Assembly: GCF_011386835.1 (NCBI RefSeq)
Contig: NC_088804.1
Location: 35,389,549 to 35,453,548 of the forward strand
Direction: 5' to 3'
DNA length: 64,000 nt
Origin: Chrysemys picta bellii
Lineage: Eukaryota; Chordata; Testudines; Emydidae
Both the position numbers and the translations under genes were made by a program. The notes under the pieces are model-generated. The model did no database searches, was not told the DNA's origin, and saw nothing but the letters and a program-made list of their open reading frames with translations. Below, piece after piece: positions 22,274 to 31,766 of the stretch (within the stretch, counting starts at the first letter, position 1; every line of letters starts with the position of its first letter).

Positions 22274-22432
22274 TTCATAAACCAGCAGAGTTTTACTAAG
22301 ATCCAAATGGAAACAACAAGAACAAGGATCCATAGAGAGAGCTACTGGGATCTATGGATAGATGTTGGTATCTATGGATCCTTTCTCTTGTTGTTTCTGT
22401 TTAGATCTTAGTAATCTCAGCTAGTTTATGAA
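22274..22432. repeat. 159-bp foldback with 64-bp arms
   Basis: The left arm (22274-22337, starting TTCATAAACCAGCAGAG) and the right arm (22369-22432, ending CTAGTTTATGAA) are inverted copies. By eye about 85-90% of positions match, including the stretches GAAACAACAAGA and GGATCCATAGA. The 31-base spacer itself contains GGATCTATGGATAG. It could be a foldback MITE or a long hairpin precursor. No clear target duplication flanks it. Confidence 0.8.
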
Positions 22433-25400
22433 TTGATGTATAGATAAATGAACAGTTCAGCGCACTAAAAGGGTTAATCACACTGCTTATTTTCACTGCG
22501 CTGATTTCATTGTCACAGGTGCAACTCACTGCCCACAAAACTCAGCTGTACCCATTCAGCTCAATACATCTTACTTTAGCACTTTACTGCCTGAATTCCA
22601 GTCTCAAAGTGAAGCTAACCAGGGAAGCTGGGATTTTTATAGCTGAGCCAGCTTTCCCATGAGCCTTAGTTCCAAAAATAAAGCAATGTTTTCATATGTA
22701 CATTATGGTCCAGGGTTTTATTTTAGCCCCTCTATGGATGGGCCTTTTTTTAAAAGGCCTCATTTCATTCCTTTTAAAGGAAAGAAATACAAATAAGTTG
22801 TGGAGAGGCTACAAAACACCTTCTCCTTCTCACCCCCTTCCCTGTCACGATAGCAAATCTTAGCACCGCTCCTGACCAAACAGGGTCCTGGACCTTCAGA
22901 ATTTGGCTACTTGCCCTACAGCGGTGGGAGTTAATGTGGAGTCTTGCCCTGTTCTACAGCAGCTTATGTTCTCTGAGCTACAGGGATAGATGAGACCGAG
23001 CCAATCAAACAACGTATCTGTAGGTACCCCAACTTCCCCTTCCCTTCCAGGGAGGATAATTTGGCTTGGTACAAAGGCCTGCTTTCATGTGAGTACATTT
23101 CCCTCTTCTAACCCTGCTCCATTCTCCCAGCCCTTTGTGTCCAGAAAATGTTCTAGTAACCAAGATGTTCCTACCTGAAGTTTCTACTGACCATTCAGAT
23201 GTACCTGCCACTAGACTCTTCAGTCTCTGCAAGCCCCTGAAGTGTTGAAAGCTGGCACCTCTCACCATCTGTATGCATTAGCTGCAGAGTTAAATATTCA
23301 GGGATGGAAACTCTCTTCCACAATGTTCAGGATTGTTGCCCATACAACACAGGGGGGAGCTAGTGACCTCCTCTTTTGCAACCAGATGCTTGGCACTGTG
23401 AGAAGGCACTAAGAGAGGCTGTGGTTTCCTCGGGCTAGAACTGCCACAATACGCTACGCTTGCAGTAGAAAAGCCATTCGTTTAGTTCTCTGTGTCTAGA
23501 AATAGTGTTTCTTATAGAAAAGAAATGGGGCCAGATTTGCTCTTTCACCAGGATCTGCTCAGTGTAGCTGTGTGTGGAGGTGGGGGTGGGGGAAGTATTG
23601 GGAAGCTGGTTATAGTTTCCTCATTCAGTTAGCCAGTCTGTGCTGGCTTCAGCTTGAGTCAGAACAGGCCTTAGATTGCTCTAATTTATGCCGGTGGGCT
23701 GTGGTTCTGCACACCAGTTGAGGCTTGGTGGAACACAGATGCCTGACATCTTCCCTGTACTGTAGGCAGTTGGCATAAGGGTTGAGGACACCAGCTTTGT
23801 CAGCTGAGAGTTCCTTCCATGGGGGAATTCGCAGCTGGCCAGCTGTGGCTGGATTCTGGCCCCTTCGTGTTGTCTGTACTAGTTCGGGGGATGGAATCGG
23901 ACCCATAGATTCCAGGCTGGAACAGCAAGAGTGTATTTTGGGACCTAATTCAGTTCTGCTTTAGGGGATTGTGCACAATCTAGCAGAAGACTTGGGTAAG
24001 TCCACTTCTTTGCATGTTAGGAAATCTAGGCCCAAAAGAGACAGTGATAGCTCCTAGAACTCTATAAGGCAAAGCAAAGTGAACAGGTTTCTTCTAATGT
24101 TTAAAAAGCCTTAATGAATTTTACATAATGAAGATAAAGTTGGAGACAAACAAAGAAATATGAAGAGATCCCAAGATATCCAATGACCCAAGAATTAATG
24201 CACAATAATATTTCAAATTTAATGAAAGAAAATGGAGTAAGAATCACATACTTACAGTATATACCCAAGATGTTTGCTTTGAGTGGGATATTCAGCTTGA
24301 GATATCCAAAGGCTGAAGAAAGATTCCATTTTGCTATGCTTCAGAGCACAATATCTCTCAGCTTTATATGTCACAGAATATGGAATGGATCCAGTGGTTT
24401 ATATAAAGTTGTGTAGCATCCTTCCATTCCTGAAGGATTATTTTAATAGCTAAGGTTAATACTATATCTAATAGTTTTTCTATAAATACCTGCCTCCTCT
24501 GTTAAATTTGCATACTTGGCTGATGTAAAGATTATTAATGACATGTTTAAAACTAGTTTTTAATTTGGCTCTTCTTTGAGAGATATCAGTAGCTCGGTTC
24601 TAGAATAATTGAACTATGGGACGTGGGAACAGGAGGTGAATAACTAGTTGTCACCCAGCATGACCAGTAAGAGTTGTTATGAGACTGATTGGAGTCCTGA
24701 AGTGCTTTAAGCAGTAGGAAAAAAAGAGGGTTAATTGCATGGATGTAAGTCATTAGCATGACATTTCTTCCTCCAAATTTTATTTCTTTTTTCCTGTGAT
24801 AAGGAAGTATCTGTGTTTATTTCTAGTGTATAGTGTAGTACAGTGGGCTTACAGAGGTAAATTTCCTGTATGTTAATCAGGGTAGATGACCCAAGGGTGG
24901 ACAGCTTTGTCACACAGTATCTCATGGACCTAGACAATTCTGAGAGGGTAGGGAAATTCCTTAATTTACTTCCTTCGTTAATTTATTTACTTAATTTACT
25001 TCATTCTTAACTGTCATGTATTTCGAAACTGATTGTTGGGGAGAAAATAATTCTGAAAATTCTCAGGTGATAAGATGTGTCCTGAAATCAATTCTTCTTT
25101 GATCTCCTCTTGAAGCCAAACATGTAAAGTAAGGACTTCATTGCTATAACAGGCAGTTGTACCAGAAAGATCTTGAATAGCGAACAAGACCCGTGAGGAT
25201 CACGTAAGAGATTTATTTGCTTAAAAGTCTTGATAGTTACATGGAGACTAGACTGTGATTTTTAAATAGGGTGGAAAGGACATAAGGACCAGGGTGAAAT
25301 CACTCCTGTGAAGTCAGTGGGAGTTTTGTCACTGAGTTCAACTGAGCCAGGATTTCCCTCCCATTGTGCACCCTCAACTTTTAGCATTGGGTCTCTAGTG

Positions 25401-26110
25401 CACACAATGCCCAGTCCATTCTTGGTGTTCTGCTTGTGTGATGGTCTCCATCTGGGCTGTGGCAATGTGGACTGAACCAGGGACCTCCAGAGCTATCACT
25501 TGAGCGCCAAGTCTTTCAGCTGTAGCAATTCATATCCTCTGTGAATTAGCACAGAGGGGGGCATGTAACAAATGCTCACCGGTGAGTTGCGCTTGCACAT
25601 ATTCCCCTCTCAGATGAGGGTATCCACAAAGGTTTATATAAAATGTAAAGGGGCACTTTTTGGGGGTCCCTTCTCCCACAGCATGGTCCTCCTGCTTTAA
25701 TGTCTGAAGACACTACACCAGTAACAGTGGGCTTCATATACTGTCAGCCACTAAACAGTTAACTGTCTAGTTCAGACAGGCTTCGTCCCTGGCTATCCTT
25801 TACTAGCATTAGACAAAAGAGTAGACGCGGAAAGCATATTTGTGTGTATCCCAAATCCAGTCATCCCTGTGTTATAAATGCTACAACTGTTCTGGTCCTG
25901 TGTGCCAGCTGGAGCCCATTACACCTAGATATTCACAGACTGACACATTATTTCTCTGTCTCATATTTTATTCACCTCAAGCTATACTTATGCATCTGCT
26001 GTTCTTCTGTGAAAAGATGAAACGTTAAGTGGGATTGTTGCTGGATAAAGGTGGTGAAGTGTGTTCACCATTAGTAAGCAGCATATACATGGTGGAATAC
26101 TTAAATGCTC
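22433..26110. other. Intergenic DNA, mostly unrecognised
   Basis: I find no exon, RNA gene or long repeat. Small items: a decayed palindromic repeat at about 25290-25370 (CAGTGGGAGTTTTGTCACTG, then AGCCAGGATTTCCC) and an imperfect TTAATTTACTTC-type tandem stretch at 24960-25012. Confidence 0.4.
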
Positions 26111-26111
26111 C

Positions 26112-26130
26112 CTCTCTCTCTCTCTCTCTC
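26112..26130. repeat. (CT)n microsatellite
   Basis: About 9.5 uninterrupted CT dinucleotides. Confidence 0.95.
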
Positions 26131-26944
26131 AAGAAGAGATTCCCTCCCCACCCCGTTTTAACCCATAAATGACTGCAGGAACTTAAGGACCAAATCTCAG
26201 CCTTAAATTTGAATTTCCTGGATGATGTTTCGTTGGACTTTGGCAGCTGTCAGACAATCATAACATCATTAAAATGCAACATTCTGTGTTTAATTTGTTT
26301 CCACAATATTAACTGTGCTGTAACTCATGGTGAATATCTTGATCTTTCTTGGATATGTCTTCAAAAACCTCCTACTGTATTAAACCTGCTCTCTCTGTGT
26401 GTTTTCTGAACTGTTTTCAGTGGATTCATGATTATCTTGGTATGTATATATAAATCTATATTACGTTTTTTTAGTAGCTTTGTCAGCTGAATCTTCAAAT
26501 GATGACTCTGACATGGTAGTGCTGCCACAAAAAAGTAGGGAATAAGGATATGTTTTGTGCATTTATTCATTTAATTTAATTACTCTGGTCTGAAGTTATG
26601 AACACGATTCAGAATTCTGGGAGCTTGGTGAGTGTACTTCCCCTGCTCAAAAAAAGGAATTTATTTTACTTGTATAGGATAAGGTGCGGTCCAAAGGGAA
26701 GTAAGGAACATTGTTGTATTCTGCCCTGGTATAAGCCCTTTAACTCCACGACCTTCAGTGGAGTTGCATCTGCTTCCAAAAGCTCTGAATTTAATCCAGA
26801 AACACCATTTGAGGGTGTGTGTTTGGAGGCAGAGGATACAGGTAGGCCAGGCAAAAAGGCCTCGTCATGGTCAACTATATCCTAGCTGCAGGCTTGTGCA
26901 ATCGCAGCAGGCACTCCAACGTCCTCCGGTGAGGCTCATTCTGA

Positions 26945-27060
26945 CCAGGGATCTCAGTAAAGGAAGGACAGTTCAGTGGTTAGGGAACTAACCTAGGACT
27001 CAGTTCCCAGCTCCACTACAGGGTCCTTGTCTGACCTTGAGCAAGTCATATTTTTAAATC
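26945..27060 (+). mobile_element. tRNA-derived SINE, 5' part
   Basis: The head GGACAGTTCAGTGGTTAGGG resembles the box-A region of the SINE at 21237. It is followed by ACTCAGTTCCCAGCTCC and CTGACCTTGAGCAAGTCA. It stops before the MIR-like core and lies just upstream of the truncated left side of Harbinger copy 2. Confidence 0.6.
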
Positions 27061-27117
27061 ATTTTAAAGGCAGTGCCTACTTCCCCTTAAAAATCTGGGC
27101 TTTGGTGTGTCTGAGCA

Positions 27118-28083
27118 GTGGCTGCAGAACATTCGGATGAGAAAAACCACTTTCATGGGACTGTGTGGTGAGCTTGCCCCCACCCTGAGAGCTGCCCTGC
27201 TGGTGGAGAAGCAGGTAGCTATTGCAATCTGGAAGCTGGCAACTCCAGACAGCTACCGATCAGTCGCTAACCAGTTGGAGTGGTAAAGTCAACCGTTGGA
27301 ATTGTGTTGATGCAAGTTTGCAGGGCCACTAATTGCATCCTGCTCAGAAGAATCATGACTCTGAGTAATGTGCATGACATTGTGGCTGGCTTTGCACAAA
27401 TGGGTTTTTCTAACTTTGGAGGGGCGATAGATGGGGCGCATATTCCAGTTCTGGCACAAGCCCACCTAGCCTCCGAGTACGTTAATCGGAAGGGGTATTT
27501 CTCTATGGTTCTCCAGGAGCTTGTGGATCACCGTGGGCGTTTCATTAACATTAACGCAGGCTGGCCTGGAAAGGTGCATGATGCATGCATCTTTCAGAAC
27601 ACAGGCCTGTTCAGGAAGCTGCAAGTCGGGAGTTTTTCCCCAGACCAGAAGATCACCGTAGGGGAAGTCGAAATGCCCATTGTAATCCTTGGATACCCCG
27701 CTTAACCTTTAATGCCGTGATTCATGAAACCCTACACAGGGAGCCTTGACAGCAGCAAGGAGCGGTTCAACAACAGGCTGAGTCAGTGCAGAATGACCGT
27801 GTAGTGTGCTTTTGGCCATTTAAAGGGCCGCTGGCGCTCTCTGTATGGGAAGCTGGACCTGGCCAATGACAACATCCCCGTGGTTATATAAGCGTGCTGT
27901 ACCCTCCATAACATTTGTGAAGGGAAGGATGAAAGATTCACTCAGGCATGGAACTCGGAGGTTCAACACCTGGAGGCTGAATTTGAACAGCCAGAGAGCA
28001 GGGCTATTAGAAGGGCCCAGTGCAGGGCTGCAAAGATTAGGGATGCCTTGAGGGAGCAATTTGAGGCTGAAAGCCACCAGTAA
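27118..28083 (+). pseudogene. Harbinger transposase pseudogene, copy 2
   Basis: This is a DDE transposase relic of the PIF/Harbinger type (HARBI1-like nuclease fold). Translation gives VAIAIWKLATPDSYRSVANQ, then after a 1-base loss near 27272 the frame 27280-28083 with STVGIVLMQVCRA, GGAIDGAHIPV (first catalytic Asp, codon 27430-27432), NRKGYFSMVLQELVDHRGRF, INAGWPGKVHDA, LKGRWRSLYGKLDL and a C-terminus ending AESHQ. Four in-frame stops are at 27703 (TAA), 27718 (TGA), 27802 (TAG) and 27889 (TAA). The second catalytic Asp is Tyr (TAC in LGYPA), and the catalytic Glu before CAFGHLKGRW is the TAG at 27802. Two of the three catalytic residues are therefore lost. An AATAAA follows at 28208-28213. 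Confidence 0.85.
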
Positions 28084-28207
28084 TGTTTGGTGCCCTGCAC
28101 GGGAGTGAAGTGCAGTGGTTCCAATGTTAGTAGGAATCTGTGTTTGCTAAGCTGATTTGCAGTGCCTGTTTCTTTCCTGGGCTAAGGTATCTTTTACTTA
28201 ATGCAAT

Positions 28208-28213
28208 AATAAA
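28208..28213 (+). promoter_or_regulatory. Poly(A) signal AATAAA of the transposase gene
   Basis: AATAAA lies 125 bp after the transposase stop codon, in the expected place for 3' end processing. Confidence 0.6.
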
Positions 28214-28259
28214 GAATGTTTTCAAAGCCAGAAAAGCCATTTATTTACAAGAAAATTCA

Positions 28260-28265
28260 TTTATT
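28260..28265 (-). promoter_or_regulatory. Poly(A) signal AATAAA of the Myb-like gene
   Basis: The + strand TTTATT is AATAAA on the minus strand, directly after the end of the Myb-like exon 2. It lies about 50 bp from the transposase signal, as expected for two convergent genes. Confidence 0.5.
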
Positions 28266-29011
28266 GAAAAGAAACACAACTGCTTGGGAAACAGAAAGGG
28301 CAAGGGGGTAGGCTGGGGAACGGTTCAATCACAGAGTTGCATATGTTCTCATACTCCGCCTTCCTGTCTGGAGTGCTGGGCAATGAGTGCTGCACTTCAG
28401 GCTGGCTAAAATGCATGGTGATGGGGGTTGAGTGCAGTGGGTAAGGGTCGTAGTTTGCAGGGCTGGGTGGTGAAGCTACCGGTGTTGGAGGCAGCTGGTG
28501 GCGATAAGAACCAGGATGTTGGGGATAGTGGGTTGGAGGTGACGTGGGGGCACAAGGGAAAAAGTTTTGGGACAAGGGCTGCGGGGGGGAGGGGAGGCGC
28601 GATAGTGCTCTGCTGGATCGAGTCTGGTTGGCGCTCGATAATGCTTATCAGCCGCTCTGTGCTTTGGTGCTGGCGCTCCGCATTCTACTAATGGATCCTC
28701 CTTTTGCTCTCCCTCCACGCCTGCGCTTTTTGATTTTCATGAAGGGACCGCTGCATTATGTCACGCAGCACGTCTTCTTTGCTTCTACGTGGCCTCTTCC
28801 GAATGCTTTGGAGCCTTTCGGCCGGTGATAACACAGGCGGCTGAGATCTCAAGGTTGCATCTGTAAAGGCAAAATGCAACACTTAACAGAGGTAGCATTG
28901 TTCACACCAGACAGAGCAATGATTCGCCCATCTTAAAGACAAGCACAGTCTAAACAATAGCAGAATTTGTCCGTTCCAAAGTGAGTGCACATAACCCACA
29001 GGAGCCCCAAA

Positions 29012-29447
29012 ATGGTGAGTAAGCACAGGGTCGAGGGGGACTGATTGTTTCACGGCCGTACTGTCCTCTGGGGTTCTGTGCCTTGGGGAGAGCCAACAGC
29101 TGCAGGGGTCCCTATTCTGAACACTGTCCCCACATTTTCCACAGGAGTTCATCCTGGACGATATCTCGCTGCTGAGGGTGACCTGGGAAGCAAGGGAGGG
29201 TCTTCTACTACAATCCGGCTTCCGCCCTGGCCCATATGCAGCTTGCCTGTGTGCAGCAATGGTCCTCCCACCCCTCACGGCACAGTGGCATGGACATGTT
29301 AGCCTGACTGGGACAAGGAGCACAGTAGCGCTCCCAAGGATCTTGCGCAAGCACATTGCACAGCTTCTGCATGAGACCTTTGAAGAGATCACTGAGGCCA
29401 ATTACCACGATGTGAGAGAGCACATCAACGCCCTATTCCGCATCTAG
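29012..29447 (+). CDS. Candidate third Harbinger gene, spliced, antisense inside the Myb intron
   Basis: On the + strand, exon 2 begins at 29145 after a strong acceptor (CCCCACATTTTCCACAG) and stays open for 100 codons to TAG 29445-29447. Its predicted peptide starts EFILDDISLLRV and ends with a helical, charged segment (LHETFEEITEANYHDVREHI, then NALFRI). Unspliced, the frame hits TGA at 29118-29120 and has no early ATG. Upstream, AAAATG is followed at once by GTGAGTAAG (29015-29023), so splicing out 29015-29144 would join ATG directly to GAG in phase 0, giving 101 residues. AATAAA lies at 29510-29515, 63 bp after the stop. Start, donor, acceptor, stop and poly(A) signal are all in order. 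I do not recognise the family, and there is no lesion in this frame, unlike both neighbours. It could still be a chance frame or non-coding transposon DNA. Confidence 0.4.
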
Positions 29448-29509
29448 GCATGCATGCAGCCCTAGCCCTCCTCGCCCCAAGAGCCCACACCGAATAACTT
29501 CCTTCCCCA

Positions 29510-29515
29510 AATAAA
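29510..29515 (+). promoter_or_regulatory. Poly(A) signal for the candidate third Harbinger gene
   Basis: AATAAA on the + strand, 63 bp after the TAG of the 29145-29447 exon and just before the Myb-like donor site on the other strand. Confidence 0.4.
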
Positions 29516-30479
29516 AGCCACTTACTGGGCACGTCCGCAGTGACTGGCTACCTTCCTCCTGGCTTGAGAACAGCTCCTGGCTGCGTGCATCTAGGGATGC
29601 CGGGGTGTCTTCCTCCTTAGCACCCTCACTCCTGCTTTCCTCCTCCTCCTCCTCTTGCCTTGTTGAACTGGGCTCTGAAGTGTCCATGGTGGTCCTCGGA
29701 GTGGAGTTGGGGTCGCCTCAAAATATCGCGTCCAGCTCTTTGTAGAAACGGCAGGTTGTAGGGGCAGCACTGGAGCGGTGGTTTGCCTCGTGGACTTTGC
29801 AGTAGGCATTCCGCAGCTCCTTCACTTTAACTCTGCACTGCAGTGCATCCCGGTCATGGCCCCTTTCCATCATGTCCCTTGATATCTGCCCGAAGGTATC
29901 GTAATTCCTATGGCTTGAGTGCAGCTGGGACTGGATAGCTTCCTCCCGCCAAACACTGATGAGGTCCAGCACCTCGCCATTGCTCCATACTGGGGCTCGC
30001 CTGGCGTGTGGAGGCATGGCCACGTGGAAAGATGCTCTGAGAGCACTCCACGCCTTGCTGAGCAAACAGGAATGGGACTTTCAGAATTCCCAGAGAATTT
30101 AAAGGGTGGGCCTGACAGTTGGTCACCTAAGGGCAGAGCAGTAGAGTTCAAAGTGATGAACAGAGTGGCTAGAACAGGCATTGTGGGACACTTCTGGAGG
30201 CCAATCAGAGCGCGGTAACAGACCAGGGCATTCACACTGGTGCCACAGCGCTCCAGCCAGAGTGCACCAAGCGTTACACCTCTCGTGGAGGTGGATTACC
30301 AGGAGCGCTCCAGCCGCGGAGTCAGGGCGCTCTACGTGCCAGTGTGGATGCATCGTGAGTTAGTTGCTTTAATGCGCCCTAACTCACAAGTGTAGCCAAG
30401 CCCTCAGTCTCTCCACCTACTCCACTGCCTGGGAAAACAGCTAAGCTCTACACCATGACATGAAGGTTAACAGATCTCA

Positions 30480-30728
30480 GGCTTGTCTACATGGTAGGGT
30501 AATGCTCTACGGGGGTGTGGTTTCTAAAGCGCAGATCTGTGTAGACCCTGCTGGTATACACAAAAGGTTCTCTAGTATGCTTTAACGTAGAACTATTTTA
30601 GAAACCATGTTAAAGTGTGCCAGGAGGGTCTCCACAGACCAATTAATGCACAACATGTTAGTGCACTTTAGAAATCACTCTCCTCCCCCAGCCCATAGAG
30701 TGCATCGCCCAACCACATAGACAAGTCC
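30480..30728. mobile_element. Harbinger-type MITE
   Basis: The start GGCTTGTCTACAT and the end ATAGACAAGTCC are imperfect inverted repeats. The interior has paired words such as AGTATGCTTTAACGTAG and TGTTAAAGTGTGCCAGG, also seen in the copy at 48721-49331. Flanking trinucleotides (TCA, CTA) do not match, so no target duplication is proven. Confidence 0.65.
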
Positions 30729-30954
30729 CTAGTGACTGGCAACTTAAGAGGGGAAGGGACCACCGCTGCCCCTTCTCCAATGAGTCCTTCACTGAAAACA
30801 CCCTGCATCCAGCCAACTAGGGTGCAAACAGGGTGCTATTAACTCAAGCTTAGCATTGACCTCCACTGCTGTGGTATCAACAAGAGGAAAAAATGGTTTG
30901 CAAGGTAGCCTGCCTATTTAAGGCTTTATAATGGAAAACCATGGTGCTAGGAAT

Positions 30955-31195
30955 GGTGCCTTCCATCAGAGGATTTCAAAGCACATTGCACACTCTAATT
31001 AACTTAGTCTGACAGCATCTCGGTTGGTTGGGTGATATTATCCCCATTTCACAGATGAGGAAATTGAGGCACTGGGCAGTGTAGTGATTTGGGCGGTGTC
31101 GCATAGGAAGTCAGTGGCAGGGTCAGGAATAGAACCCAAATTTTCTGAGTCCCAGTCCTGTGCCAAAACCACAAGACCACCCTTCCACTGGATCA
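30955..31195 (-). mobile_element. tRNA-SINE/MIR-like SINE
   Basis: The + strand reads TATCCCCATTTCACAGATGA, GGAAATTGAGGCACTGGGCA, GGTCAGGAATAGAACCCAAA and CTGAGTCCCAGTCCTGTGCC. This is the reverse of the SINE body and box-B region found at 21237-21460. Confidence 0.7.
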
Positions 31196-31523
31196 CCTGT
31201 TCCTATAACCAAAATACTCATATACATGGTGAGGGCGTAAGAGAAAGGGCCTGTAAGGCTAAACCCATATCAGGGACCGTGGTCCCAGATGCTGCTATTG
31301 GTCAGCTACCCTAAAAGCCAAGGCAGAGGGATTCCTCACAAGGTTCCCTTGTCCAGAACTGAAATTATTCACAGGTCTGGCTGCAAAGCCTTGACATGAC
31401 CAACGCAGAAGAACTGTATCCTACTCTCACCTTTTGCAGAAATATGTGCCAGCAAGTTCAATGGCAAACCTTACCGAGATTAAACCATCCTTTCTATTGG
31501 TTCCAAGGTTCAAGAATATGGGA

Positions 31524-31766
31524 AAGAGCCAGAACCAGCTCAGCAAGCAGGTGCTTGGGGCGGTCCAGGGGAAGGGGCGGCATGTCGGGGTCTTCGGCAT
31601 GTCGGCAATTCGGCGGCGGGTCCCTCGGTCCCTCTCGGAGGGAAGGACCTGCCGCTGAATTGCTGGCGAAGAAGAAAGCTGCGCAGAGCTGCCGCCGATC
31701 ACGAATGCGGCTCCCCCCCCCCAAACCCGCCGCTTGGGGCGGCTAAAACCCTGGAGCCAGCCCTGA
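31524..31766 (+). mobile_element. GC-rich TIR element, relative of 15228-15600
   Basis: The left part has AGCAAGCAGGTGCTTGGGGC. The right part is CCGCCGCTTGGGGCGGC followed by CCTGGAGCCAGCCCTGA, forming inverted ends with the AGGGCCGGCTCC/GGAGCCGGCCCT theme seen at 15588-15600. The interior has an inverted pair GGCGGGTCCCTCGGTCCC / GGGAAGGACCTGCCGC. No coding capacity. Confidence 0.65.

Larger units (their letters stand above)
28861..29525 (-). other. Intron of the Harbinger Myb-like gene
   Basis: Read on the minus strand, the intron opens GTAAGTGGCTTT and closes GCCTTTACAG. The flanking coding words (CGGACGTGCCCA and ATGCAACCTTGAG) join two parts that belong to the same protein family. The intron hosts the antisense candidate gene at 29012-29447. 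Confidence 0.65.
28258..30017 (-). pseudogene. Myb/SANT-like accessory gene of Harbinger copy 2, two exons
   Basis: Exon 1 (30017 to 29526) starts MPPHARRAPVWSNGEVLDLI and encodes a trihelix Myb/SANT-like domain: YDTFGQISRDMMERGHD, ALQCRVKVKELRNAYCKVHE, TTCRFYKELDAI. An acidic stretch with EEEEEES and QELFSSQEEGSQS follows. A GTAAGT donor (complement of 29520-29525) and a CTTTACAG acceptor (ending at 28861) define a 665-bp intron. Exon 2 has LRSQPPVLSPAERLQ, IRKRPRRSKEDVLRDIMQRS and AQAWRESKRRI, then a Pro-rich tail (YDPYPLHSTPIT, VQHSLPSTPDRK) in a shifted frame. Lesions: GGA to TGA at 29718-29720, tandem TAG TAG near 28685-28690, and a frame change. The family binds the element ends and imports the transposase. 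This copy is dead but its structure is clear. Confidence 0.8.
27118..30396. mobile_element. PIF/Harbinger transposon, copy 2, with three candidate genes
   Basis: A well-preserved element. The transposase is on + (27118-28083) and a two-exon Myb/SANT-like gene is on - (about 28258-30017). The two converge on poly(A) signals about 50 bp apart (AATAAA on + at 28208-28213, on - at 28260-28265). A third, spliced + strand frame lies inside the Myb intron (29012-29447). The right end reads CACAAGTGTAGCCAAGCCCT near 30396, probably the inverted terminus. The matching left terminus is missing: a SINE and unrelated sequence lie left of about 27070, so the element is truncated or rearranged there. It is presumably immobile now but could have fed nearby MITEs. 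Confidence 0.8.

Noticed and set aside
29870..30235. 121-codon minus-strand frame
   Set aside because: It overlaps the Myb-like exon 1 in another phase and shows no motif.
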